Shown here: one piece after another, positions 1-7,926 of the stretch | Position numbering within the stretch: position 1 is the stretch's first letter | Layout: every line of letters begins with the position of its first letter | Assembly: GCA_964558975.1 (NCBI GenBank) | Contig: CAZLFQ010000003.1 | Span: 62,001-126,000, forward strand | Origin: CAZLFQ01 sp964558975 | Lineage (GTDB): Bacteria; Pseudomonadota; Alphaproteobacteria; Rickettsiales; Midichloriaceae | Direction: 5' to 3' | Length of the DNA: 64,000 nt | The notes under the pieces: model-generated | Databases searched by the model: none | What the model saw: the letters and a program-made list of their open reading frames with translations, nothing else | Told to the model about the DNA's origin: nothing | Translations under genes and position numbers: made by a program

Positions 1-608
1 AGAGACATTTCGTCTGGCATCAAGCATGCTAATCCACTTGAATATGCAGATGATACAAAGCTATCAACTTCAAGTTGGCAGCGTGATAGGCAGTTATTGA
101 TATTCAATACGTGGGTAGTTGGAGTTGAAACTATATGGAAATCTCCAGTTAATTGGTTTCCATACATCCCAAGCGGGTTATCAATTCCTCGATTGCCATC
201 AAGCATATAATCATATGCAAATGAGTGGATCACTTCCAATTCTTGATCGTTGTATTTATCAAGAAGTTGGAATAATAAACGGTTAATGTCCTTATCGCTG
301 ATTTCGTGGCCTGTAACCATTAAGTCAGAGGACATACGCTGTGAAATTAAATTATTTGAAGATATGCTAACGTATATTTTTTTGATGCGTTCATTAGCCA
401 TTTTTTCCGCAGCTTCTACAGCTTGAATAACTGCAGTTTCTGCAAGTTTAATATCCGTTATGCGTCCAGCTTTAATGCCGTGAGCAATGTTATGGCCGAT
501 GCCAATGATTTCAATTTTTGTGCCAGAAATAATACGTGCTATAAAGCAGACAATCTTGGAACTTCCAATGTCTAAAATACCTACTGTTGTGTTCCTTTGT
601 TTTGCCAT
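1..608 (-). CDS. ftsA: Cell division protein FtsA (C-terminal part outside window)
   Basis: The reading frame starts with ATG at 608 and stays open to the left edge, so about 202 N-terminal residues are visible. FtsA is the actin-like protein that tethers FtsZ to the inner membrane and recruits later divisome proteins. The first residues carry the phosphate-1 motif of the actin/Hsp70 ATPase fold (GILDIGSSKI), followed by the FtsA-specific SHS2-type (1C) insertion and a SISSNN segment. It is the last visible gene of a ddl-ftsQ-ftsA series, 29 bases after ftsQ, which is the usual end of the division and cell-wall cluster. Identity is secure; only the length is unknown. Confidence 0.95.
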   Translation of the reverse strand, partial: MAKQRNTTVGILDIGSSKIVCFIARIISGTKIEIIGIGHNIAHGIKAGRITDIKLAETAVIQAVEAAEKMANERIKKIYVSISSNNLISQRMSSDLMVTGHEISDKDINRLLFQLLDKYNDQELEVIHSFAYDYMLDGNRGIDNPLGMYGNQLTGDFHIVSTPTTHVLNINNCLSRCQLEVDSFVSSAYSSGLACLMPDEMS

Positions 609-637
609 TTATATGAAAAAATACTATTCCTACCTAG

Positions 638-1429
638 TTAGAATCTAACATAGATTTTGTCTGGGGTGAATCGCAAATCTAACATGCACTCAAAAGAAAG
701 TACATTATTTTGTTGAATCAATTTTTTAAGTTCAGCTATAGCTACAGGAGTGTTAGATTCTGGTAGTTTAATTACAACTCCATTTTTTGTTTTTATATCC
801 CAACGTCTATTGCCAATTCGTGTTAGACTTTCGATGTTTTTATAGATCTCTTCAATTTCATAAATATCATCAAGTACTGATGAAAATTCTATATTAGCTT
901 TTTCTCCTTGAACTAAAATGAATCCTTCTAAAGGTTGGTTTATTTCTTCAAGAATCTGACCTGAATCATCAATTAAGTAGTACTTTCCCTTATTGGAATA
1001 TACGGCTTTAGGGGTTCTTTCTGTGATGAATATATTGATAGTTGATGGTAATCTGCGTTCGATAACTACGTTACTGACCCAGCTAAATTTTTCAATTTCA
1101 GCTTTGATTTCTTCTAGGTTTAAGTCATAAATATTTTCGCCTTTTGCAATTCCACTTGAGTCAATAACTTGATCTGTAGAAATTTTATCATTTCCATAGA
1201 CTTGAACCAATTGAACTTGAAGATTCATACGGTGAAGTAGCTTGTTTATTTCAGATTTGGAATCCTCAAAGATTCCATATGGAAATAAAAGCATGCCAGT
1301 GGCAACTAGGCATCCGAGAGCAAAGATTTTTTTTGTCCAGCTTAAGCTTTCTTTTTTTTTGACAGCTTTTTGTCCACGACTTTGTGGCTTGTAGCTATAT
1401 GTTTTGTTTCGTCCGTGGTGTACGCGCAT
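638..1429 (-). CDS. ftsQ: Cell division protein FtsQ
   Basis: FtsQ is a bitopic inner-membrane protein that links early and late divisome components. The 263-residue product has a basic cytoplasmic N-terminus (about 1-33), one transmembrane helix (about 34-52), a POTRA domain (about 75-145, including GNDKISTDQVIDSSGI and WVSNVVIERRLP) and a periplasmic beta domain. Length and order are typical of alphaproteobacterial FtsQ. It lies 3 bases after ddl and 29 bases before ftsA, which supports co-transcription. The family assignment rests on the POTRA pattern and on the neighbours. Confidence 0.93.
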   Translation of the reverse strand: MRVHHGRNKTYSYKPQSRGQKAVKKKESLSWTKKIFALGCLVATGMLLFPYGIFEDSKSEINKLLHRMNLQVQLVQVYGNDKISTDQVIDSSGIAKGENIYDLNLEEIKAEIEKFSWVSNVVIERRLPSTINIFITERTPKAVYSNKGKYYLIDDSGQILEEINQPLEGFILVQGEKANIEFSSVLDDIYEIEEIYKNIESLTRIGNRRWDIKTKNGVVIKLPESNTPVAIAELKKLIQQNNVLSFECMLDLRFTPDKIYVRF

Positions 1430-1432
1430 AGC

Positions 1433-2359
1433 TTATGGTTTGATATCACATTTTGCATCTTTAATTAGCATATCAACTAATTGTTCCATTGAAACATTAT
1501 TGTGTTTAATAATATCAGGAACTATAGAAGTGCCAGTTAAACCTGGGTGAGTATTTATTTCCATAAAGTACAATTTGCCATCACCATCTTTATCGTATCT
1601 AAAGTCAGACCTTGAAATTGTCCTGCATCCCAAAGCATCATGGGCTGCTTGGGCAAATTTCAAAGATTCATTATATATATCATCTGGAATACGAGCAGGA
1701 TAAATATGGTCAGATTGCCCAGCGGTATATTTCGCATCATAGTCATTAAACCCACCCTTAGGAATAATTTCCAAAGTGCCCATAGCTTTGTTTCCAACTA
1801 CTGCAGTACTAAGTTCAATTCCGGGAATGAATTTTTCAACCATAACAATATCACCAAACTGCCATGATGTAGGATCAATATCTATTGGTTTGCCATCTTC
1901 GATTATATGTACACCAATTGTAGAGCCTTGTTGAATTGGCTTCACTACATATGGTCTTGGCATTAAGTCTTTGCCATTCTTTGCAGCTTTTACAACATCG
2001 TGGATATTTGCAGTCATCCCTTCAATGACTCTTACTCCATAATGTTTAACAATGTTTTTTGTCATTTCTTTGTTTAGACCAATTGCAGATGCTAACACAC
2101 CTGAATGTGTGTAAGGAATGCCCAGCATCTCTAGAACGCCAGGGATTGTGCCATCTTCTCCGAATGTACCATGTAGGACATTAATCACTACATCTGGTTT
2201 TAGTTGTGTAAGTGTTTCAGCAACTTTACGGCAAGGATCAACTACGGTGTATTTGTATCCAAGATTATCCAATGCCTTACAGACATTATTTCCTGAAGAT
2301 TTTGATACCTTGTTTTCTGCGGAAAGGCCACCCATTAAAACTGCAACGTGTTTTGTCAT
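1433..2359 (-). CDS. ddl: D-alanine--D-alanine ligase
   Basis: Ddl joins two D-alanines using ATP to make the dipeptide of the peptidoglycan stem. The 308-residue protein has the N-terminal VLMGGLSAEN motif, the HGTFGEDGTIPG loop, an ATP-grasp domain with KPIQQGSTIGV and the metal-binding MEINTHPGLTGTS segment near the C-terminus. The usual Ser-Glu pair of the first motif is present as SAE. It sits directly upstream of ftsQ, as in many division clusters, but murB and murC are not next to it here. A functional cell-wall pathway is implied, unlike in wall-less relatives. Confidence 0.95.
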   Translation of the reverse strand: MTKHVAVLMGGLSAENKVSKSSGNNVCKALDNLGYKYTVVDPCRKVAETLTQLKPDVVINVLHGTFGEDGTIPGVLEMLGIPYTHSGVLASAIGLNKEMTKNIVKHYGVRVIEGMTANIHDVVKAAKNGKDLMPRPYVVKPIQQGSTIGVHIIEDGKPIDIDPTSWQFGDIVMVEKFIPGIELSTAVVGNKAMGTLEIIPKGGFNDYDAKYTAGQSDHIYPARIPDDIYNESLKFAQAAHDALGCRTISRSDFRYDKDGDGKLYFMEINTHPGLTGTSIVPDIIKHNNVSMEQLVDMLIKDAKCDIKP

Positions 2360-2380
2360 ACCAAAGCCTTAAATTGAAAA

Positions 2381-3250
2381 TTATCCTTGTTTTTCTACGC
2401 TAAACTTTTGTATATATTGCGCCATTTTTCCTTTGTTTTCAAATATATTCTGTGCGGATTCCAAAGATTGTGGTAATTGTGGCAATTGATATTTTTCATC
2501 AAAAGCATTGCCGAACACTCTCACGGGTGGTGTGAGTTCGTTGTTTAGGCCTTCTAAAGTTCCCAAAAGTAGGGTCGTAATGGCCATATAAGGGTCTGAA
2601 TTTGCAGGAGGAAGTCGAAATTCAACACGTCTAAATTTAGGTTCGCTATCAGGTATGCGTATTATTGTAGAGCGGTTGTTTCCACCCCAAGAAACGTGAG
2701 TAGGGGCAAGAAAGTCTTTTTCTTGGAATCTCTTGAGATCATTATCATTATTGCACAGTAAGAATACAGACTCTTCAGTGATACTTAAAATTCCGCCAAT
2801 TGTGTTTTGTAGTAATTTGTTATCATCGTATGTCCCATCGGCAAATACATTCACACCTAATTTGTTATGAAGGGATAGGTGTAAGTGTAGGCCAGAGCCA
2901 AAATCATTATCAAACGGCTTGGCGTCAAAGACAGCTTTAATACCATGCTGTCTTGCTGATACAGTTATATGAGATTTTAAATCAGATAAGTCTTCACCTA
3001 GCCCAATAAGATCTGGAGTATATTCGACAATACATTCGAACTGATGCCAACCACGTTCTTTATCTACACGCAAACATTTAGTTGCAATTTTTTCAAGTGC
3101 TGCTTCTTCATCTTCATTTTGATGCACTAAGTAAAATTCTAGTTCTGCACCAATTTTGGCTTTTAGTCCATGCAAAGAAAAGAGCTCATTCTGCAAGTGA
3201 GAAATGAGCTCTTTCGTATTGATTACTAAATTCTCTTTAGGCGATTTCAC
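2381..3250 (-). CDS. Short glutamine synthetase-like catalytic domain protein
   Basis: The 289-residue product matches the catalytic domain of the glutamine synthetase family: AELEFYLV (metal-binding Glu), QFECIVEYTPD, GSGLHLHLSL (the GxHxHxS-type loop) and FRRVEFRLPPANSDPYMA near the end. Normal type I enzymes have about 440-470 residues, with an N-terminal beta-grasp domain that completes the active site between subunits; that domain is missing here. It may act on another amine, like gamma-glutamylpolyamine synthetases, or be a degenerate enzyme. It overlaps the end of trxA by 14 bases, so the two are probably translationally coupled. The true substrate cannot be read from the sequence. Confidence 0.75.
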   Translation of the reverse strand: MKSPKENLVINTKELISHLQNELFSLHGLKAKIGAELEFYLVHQNEDEEAALEKIATKCLRVDKERGWHQFECIVEYTPDLIGLGEDLSDLKSHITVSARQHGIKAVFDAKPFDNDFGSGLHLHLSLHNKLGVNVFADGTYDDNKLLQNTIGGILSITEESVFLLCNNDNDLKRFQEKDFLAPTHVSWGGNNRSTIIRIPDSEPKFRRVEFRLPPANSDPYMAITTLLLGTLEGLNNELTPPVRVFGNAFDEKYQLPQLPQSLESAQNIFENKGKMAQYIQKFSVEKQG

Positions 3251-3557
3251 CGTTCACCCAATCAACTAATGCTTTTTTAGGAATTGAACCTACTTTAGTA
3301 GCTATAAGTTTGCCATCTTGAAGGATTATCATTGTTGGGATGCCTCTAACACCAAATTGTGAAGGTGTCTCAGGGTTCTCATCAACATTCATTTTGCATA
3401 CAGTGATTTTACCTGCCATCTCAGTTGCTAATTCTTCAACTAGTGGCCCTAGCTGTCTACATGGTCCACACCACTCTGCCCAAAAATCTATAAGTACATA
3501 TCCTTTTGATGTTTCTGAGCCGAAATTTTGATCCGTAATTGCTTTTGCTGCACCCAT
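3237..3557 (-). CDS. trxA: Thioredoxin
   Basis: This 106-residue protein has the classic thioredoxin active site WCGPC at about residues 29-33, inside FWAEWCGPCRQL, and the cis-proline loop GIPTMI at about 75. It is a cytoplasmic dithiol reductase for ribonucleotide reductase and other targets. Length and motifs are complete. It is the first gene of a minus-strand series that continues through the glutamine-synthetase-like gene, ddl, ftsQ and ftsA. The strong hairpin at 3647-3670 separates it from the gene upstream, so a promoter is expected between 3558 and 3646. Confidence 0.96.
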   Translation of the reverse strand: MGAAKAITDQNFGSETSKGYVLIDFWAEWCGPCRQLGPLVEELATEMAGKITVCKMNVDENPETPSQFGVRGIPTMIILQDGKLIATKVGSIPKKALVDWVNGEIA

Positions 3558-3646
3558 GTCATTATCCTATAATAGTTTGCTATAAATTATTTTAATTGAG
3601 CTTTTGTGTCAATTGATTAGTTATATAGTACAGAAATAGGAAATTT

Positions 3647-3670
3647 AAAGGCGCTTGTTAAAGCGCCTTT
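3647..3670 (-). terminator. Rho-independent terminator after the ankyrin-like gene
   Basis: A perfect 10-base-pair stem with a 4-base loop lies 8 bases past the stop of the minus-strand gene at 3679-4659. Both stem arms have three A/T pairs at the base and a GC-rich core (GGCGC). A short A/T stretch follows in the direction of transcription. It isolates this gene from trxA. Confidence 0.8.
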
Positions 3671-3678
3671 AAGAAAAA

Positions 3679-4659
3679 TTATAAGTCAGAATGATCTGCG
3701 GTTGCTGTACTATGCAATGTGTTATCATGCTGCATATCCATAACTTCAGATATTACTTTTTTACAATTTTCAGAGTTAATAATAGGTTGTTTTAAACAGT
3801 TTACTTCTCCATATTTTTTAACATCAAAATCTTTAGCTAAATGAGGTAATGCTAAGTAAGCAGTTGTAACCGCTTCTTTGTCAATCGAACCATTTGGTAA
3901 AGTAGCTTTATTAATGATGTCATTAAATTGGAAAACGTTCATTGGTGCTTTAGAAGTTGGTAAAACTTTATTCAAGCCAGTCCAACATTTATTATTTATT
4001 CCAGCACCAATGTAGGTTGAGTAAGTTGCAGTAGTTGTAACATCGCCACCAGCAGAAGTAAGTTTAGACGGTATTGATATGTCTAATTTATTACAATTTA
4101 TGAAGTATCGATCTAGTGGCGTAACTTTGGTGATGTTTTTTAGATTTACATTCGCGCCATTTTTTATAAGTAGATCTAAGCTTTGCAGTTTATTCATCAT
4201 AACCACATTATGTGTAGGTGAATTTAGACTTGGTTTATATAGCTTGAATGTTGAGCTAAATTCACTTGTTTGATCTTTTGGATTTGTATAATCACTTTGA
4301 TCATTTAATAATGCAGGTTTTTTATTTATTAAGTATTGAGATAATTCTGGATCTTCATAGTTCAGCATTTGGTAGCTTAAAATGCTTGTTCTGGAATCCA
4401 CTATATCCAGTAGCTGAGGTGCGGATTCTACAGCTTCTTTTAGGAACTCTTTGCCCCCAGAAGTTGCACGTAGTGAGGGATGCGTTTGCCCTAAGCCGTA
4501 AATTGCTGCATAAACAGGATGTGTTACACAGTGTTTATTTTCTGGTGCACATAAGTCTTTAAACGATATTTTATGTTGTCCCATGTATGTTTTAGCATCC
4601 AAAAATCTACCTGATTTTATAAGGTCGGTTAACCATAAATGCTCTTTGAGTAGTGACAT
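3679..4659 (-). CDS. Ankyrin-repeat-like protein
   Basis: The frame opens at 4719, but the ATG at 4659 is preceded by a near-perfect Shine-Dalgarno sequence (aaggaggaaaat), so the likely product has 326 residues. The middle holds at least one ankyrin-type repeat (LQSLDLLIKNGANVNLKN, then TPLDRYF), with weaker helical repeats before it. No signal peptide or membrane segment is seen. Ankyrin proteins of intracellular bacteria often bind host proteins, and a type IV secretion locus is present in this window, so an effector role is possible but unproven. It is a single-gene unit ended by the hairpin at 3647-3670. Confidence 0.7.
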   Translation of the reverse strand: MSLLKEHLWLTDLIKSGRFLDAKTYMGQHKISFKDLCAPENKHCVTHPVYAAIYGLGQTHPSLRATSGGKEFLKEAVESAPQLLDIVDSRTSILSYQMLNYEDPELSQYLINKKPALLNDQSDYTNPKDQTSEFSSTFKLYKPSLNSPTHNVVMMNKLQSLDLLIKNGANVNLKNITKVTPLDRYFINCNKLDISIPSKLTSAGGDVTTTATYSTYIGAGINNKCWTGLNKVLPTSKAPMNVFQFNDIINKATLPNGSIDKEAVTTAYLALPHLAKDFDVKKYGEVNCLKQPIINSENCKKVISEVMDMQHDNTLHSTATADHSDL

Positions 4660-4740
4660 ATTTTCCTCCTTGGAAAAAAGTTGCACATCAAGACTAGGCT
4701 CAAAAAAAAATTGGGTCAATACTCAGAAATTTAGAAAAAA

Positions 4741-5583
4741 TTACATAGTTTTTTCTTTTGGTTTCGACGTTTCTTGGGTAAATAAGCCGGTAAACGGTTT
4801 GTTTCCAGATACGTGATAAGCAGTTCTTTCTAATCCATCAACCACAATCCCAAAAACGCATTTGGGAATAAATGTGTAAGATGAGAATATCATAGGCGGC
4901 AAAACCATATAGATTGGATGTGTTATAGCGCCCATTATCAACTGGTCTTTGCAATCTTTAAATGCATCTTTAGAATTCACAACTTCATTCATAAGATTTC
5001 TCATGAATCCAGCAAATGATTGTTCAAAGACATTAAATACTGAAGCATATTTTAATGGGGAAAGAGTGAATTTCGTTAATTGTACTAAGAAATATTTTAG
5101 GCAATCAGTAGTATGTTTGCCGTAAGGAATACCGTTGTCTGGTTTGTCACAAGCTGGCATTAAGTTATTCACAAGTGAGGTTGAAAAATCTTTTATAATT
5201 TGTCCGTTTACTCCGTACGCAAAAGATTGTGCGAATTTTACACCTAGCTCAAAACCTGTAAGATAAGGTGCAATTCCAGAAGAGAGAAAGGTTGTCATCG
5301 CAACGTTCACTGGAACGTCGCAAGCTTTTACCATGATGTGTTCAAATCTGGTATGGCCAAAATAATTGTTACTTAAAAAGCGCATCAAAAACTTTGTACC
5401 TAGATTCCAGCTTGCTACTCTTAGTATTGAGTATGGATCAGTGCTGCATGCATAAACGGTTGCAGCTGTTATGGAGCCAAGTGCAAGTAACTCTAATTTT
5501 TTTGAATTAGGAGTTTGGTTTAATATATCTAAAAGTTTATTCGGAGTTTGTAGCATAAATTGTGCTCCTGCGTTTGACAGCAT
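4741..5583 (-). CDS. Hypothetical membrane-associated protein
   Basis: I do not recognise this 280-residue protein. It has several moderately hydrophobic stretches (about 31-46, 90-115, 210-225 and 225-250) that could be membrane helices, and it ends in a short charged tail rich in Lys and Glu. The ATG at 5583 follows a clear ribosome binding site (gaggg, about 8 bases upstream). It lies 81 bases upstream of the ankyrin-like gene on the same strand, so the two could be co-expressed. No catalytic motif is evident. The coding statistics and binding site suggest a real gene. Confidence 0.6.
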   Translation of the reverse strand: MLSNAGAQFMLQTPNKLLDILNQTPNSKKLELLALGSITAATVYACSTDPYSILRVASWNLGTKFLMRFLSNNYFGHTRFEHIMVKACDVPVNVAMTTFLSSGIAPYLTGFELGVKFAQSFAYGVNGQIIKDFSTSLVNNLMPACDKPDNGIPYGKHTTDCLKYFLVQLTKFTLSPLKYASVFNVFEQSFAGFMRNLMNEVVNSKDAFKDCKDQLIMGAITHPIYMVLPPMIFSSYTFIPKCVFGIVVDGLERTAYHVSGNKPFTGLFTQETSKPKEKTM

Positions 5584-5674
5584 GTAGATTCCCTCATGGC
5601 AATGAAAGGAACATTACCATTGCTTAATGAATGTACAATAGGAATAAAATTAAGATTTTATTAAGATGTTGGTA

Positions 5675-6283
5675 TTATATTGCAACTTTTTCTTTGCTCA
5701 TCCATCCGCTTCCAGGGCGTTCAACTGGAATTTTCTCAAGCCATTCAGGTACTTGGTCTGGTTCATAAGTTTTAACTGAGATATCAACTAAATTTACCAA
5801 AGGGAACTGAGGTTTATATTCTTTATCGTGTCGGTTTATAAGCGCCACTTGAGCAACAACGTTTCCGCCGTGTTCAACAATGCAGTTATAAGTGTCAACC
5901 GAAGCTTTGCCGCTTGATATAACATCCTCAACTAGTAAAACGCGATTTGCATTTTTAGGAATTTCAAAAGTTCTGCGGAAAGTCATTTTTCCATCAACAC
6001 GTTCGGAATAAATTGCCATTTTATTTAACTGTCTGCCGATTTCGTAGCCTAGAACAATTCCGCCAATTGCTGGAGAAACAACTAAATCAAATTCTATTTC
6101 AGGATGAGTATCTTTAAATTTTTTGAGAAGGGCTTCACACAGTTTTGCAGTGATGTTTGGGTATCTTGTGAAACGAGAGCATTGGACGTATTTTTCACTA
6201 TGTATTCCATTTGATAATACAAAATGACCAGTAAGAACTGCTCCAACATCTTCTAGAATTTTCAGATATTCATTATTACTCAT
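5675..6283 (-). CDS. pyrE: Orotate phosphoribosyltransferase
   Basis: PyrE transfers the phosphoribosyl group of PRPP to orotate in pyrimidine synthesis. The 202-residue protein has the PRPP-binding loop VLLVEDVISSGKA at about 116-128, the substrate segment FVLSNGIHSEKYVQ and the VVSPAIGGIVLGYEIGRQL region. Length is normal. Its ATG overlaps the stop of hslV by 4 bases (ATGA type), so translation is probably coupled. Retention of a pyrimidine gene suggests more biosynthetic capacity than Rickettsia, which imports nucleotides; other pyr genes are not in this window. Confidence 0.95.
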   Translation of the reverse strand: MSNNEYLKILEDVGAVLTGHFVLSNGIHSEKYVQCSRFTRYPNITAKLCEALLKKFKDTHPEIEFDLVVSPAIGGIVLGYEIGRQLNKMAIYSERVDGKMTFRRTFEIPKNANRVLLVEDVISSGKASVDTYNCIVEHGGNVVAQVALINRHDKEYKPQFPLVNLVDISVKTYEPDQVPEWLEKIPVERPGSGWMSKEKVAI

Positions 6284-6825
6284 AGACTCTCCATTTTAAG
6301 ATTGTTATTTGTGTATACGCAAATGTCTGCGGCAATTTTCATAGATTTTTTTACTATTTCTTCTGCTGTTAGTTTTTGGTCAATCAGTGCGCGTGCTGCA
6401 GATAATGCATAATTACCCCCAGAACCTATTGCAGCGACCCCATCTTCAGGTTCAATAACATCACCCATGCCAGTGATTATTAAAGTACTTTCTTTATTTG
6501 CTACAATCATCATTGCTTCTAATCGACGCAAATATTTATCTGTTCTCCAATCCTTTGCAAGTTCAACGGCAGCTCTAACAAGTTGTTTGGGATGTTTTTC
6601 TAATTTAGCTTCAAGTCTTTCAAACAGTGTGAATGCATCTGCAGTTGAACCTGCAAAGCCAGCGACAATTTCGCCACCTGCAAGACGGCGAAGCTTATTT
6701 GCTGTTGCTTTTAAAACTGTATGACCAAAACTTACTTGGCCATCACCAGCAATTACTACATCTTTACCTTTTCTAACGCATAATATGGTCGTGCCATAAA
6801 TCTTGTTGGGATTTGAATGATCCAT
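6280..6825 (-). CDS. hslV: ATP-dependent protease subunit HslV
   Basis: HslV is the proteasome-like peptidase that works with the ATPase HslU. The ATG at 6825 is preceded by gagagaaag and is preferred over the upstream TTG at 6843. The product begins with a short propeptide, and the expected catalytic threonine follows in GTTILCVR. The body shows GDGQVSFGHTV, AGFAGSTADAFTLFE, VELAKDWRTDK and AIGSGGNYALSAARAL, which are all HslV signatures. Length is about 181 residues, as usual. hslU normally follows hslV but here pyrE does, so the ATPase must be elsewhere. Confidence 0.96.
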   Translation of the reverse strand: MDHSNPNKIYGTTILCVRKGKDVVIAGDGQVSFGHTVLKATANKLRRLAGGEIVAGFAGSTADAFTLFERLEAKLEKHPKQLVRAAVELAKDWRTDKYLRRLEAMMIVANKESTLIITGMGDVIEPEDGVAAIGSGGNYALSAARALIDQKLTAEEIVKKSMKIAADICVYTNNNLKMESL

Positions 6826-6897
6826 AACTTTCTCTCTAAACAAATTGAGCTGATTCTATGCTTAAAATTAAGAATTTCAAGTGTCTAATTGCTTTTT

Positions 6898-7857
6898 TTA
6901 TAATGATGGTTTTATAGACTGTGTAATATCATTTTGCTGAAAATAATTCATCATTAATTTTATAACAACACCTAAAACAATAACTGCGGCTCCACAAATT
7001 GCAGGTTTGAAATAAGCACATGTTCTGTAGTGATCTTGAGATAGCTGTCTTGATAATTCAGAAGTTTTTGATTTATTTTCAGCTACCCTTCTTTCGCTGG
7101 AATTTGGAGTTAAAGATGTAGTTGAATCAGTTGAAGAATCTCTAGTGATTGTAGGAATAGTTAAGACTGCTCCAAATTTTGCCATAACATCTGTTTCACT
7201 GTCGGTTCTTGGTAGTATTTTTGCTTCATCGTTTTCTTTTTCACTAGAAGTGGAGCTTGCAGAATTTAGCAATTCGTTTCTCCTAAGCAATTCTTTTTTT
7301 GCTCCAATATCTTCGAGTGCTTTATTAGCTGTTAATATATTTGTATATTGTAAGAGCTGTACATCTGTAAAATGATCCCAAATTTTATGCCCTCGCGTTC
7401 TATGGCTCTCTCTATCGGCTTTTAGTCTTTTGTTGTTTTCTGCAAGTAATGCTTGAAGATCATCCTTGTTGTCAGCTAGTCTAATTATTTGTAAAATTAA
7501 GTCGGAACTTTTTATACCGCCATTTCGTGGAGTATTAGGTTCTTCTACTTCTATACCTCTATGCTTCGCTTCTTCATGTGCTCCAGTATCATTAGGAAAG
7601 AAATGTAGGTAAAATTCTAAATCATCATTATTAAATATAGATAACGTTTCTTTAGATCTCACATATGGTACTTTATTATTTCCACCTAATATTTCATTAT
7701 TTTCATGAGTTAATCTTTCTAAATCTTCTATATCAGTTTGGGTTGGGTGAGTACCTTTTGATTGATGAATTTTTATAAGTGCAAGCAAAACTCTATTAAG
7801 AAAATCTTGATCAATTTTTTCTACTGGTTGGGTTTGATGTAGTACTTTGCTTAGCAT
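6898..7857 (-). CDS. Hypothetical protein with C-terminal membrane anchor
   Basis: I do not recognise this protein of about 319 residues. The ATG at 7857 has a gagag ribosome binding site, while the longer frame starts with TTG at 7869. The body is polar and mostly helical, with a Ser/Thr-rich low-complexity segment (about 205-280). A single hydrophobic helix lies near the C-terminus (ICGAAVIVLGVVIKLMM), followed by a short polar tail. That tail-anchored design suggests attachment to a membrane with most of the protein in the cytoplasm, or insertion after export. No enzyme motif is visible. Confidence 0.6.
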   Translation of the reverse strand: MLSKVLHQTQPVEKIDQDFLNRVLLALIKIHQSKGTHPTQTDIEDLERLTHENNEILGGNNKVPYVRSKETLSIFNNDDLEFYLHFFPNDTGAHEEAKHRGIEVEEPNTPRNGGIKSSDLILQIIRLADNKDDLQALLAENNKRLKADRESHRTRGHKIWDHFTDVQLLQYTNILTANKALEDIGAKKELLRRNELLNSASSTSSEKENDEAKILPRTDSETDVMAKFGAVLTIPTITRDSSTDSTTSLTPNSSERRVAENKSKTSELSRQLSQDHYRTCAYFKPAICGAAVIVLGVVIKLMMNYFQQNDITQSIKPSL

Positions 7858-7926
7858 AACAACTCTCAATAAGTTTATCTGTAATTAAGCTTAAACAGAA
7901 AATATTGAGTTAGGAAGGTTAAAAAA

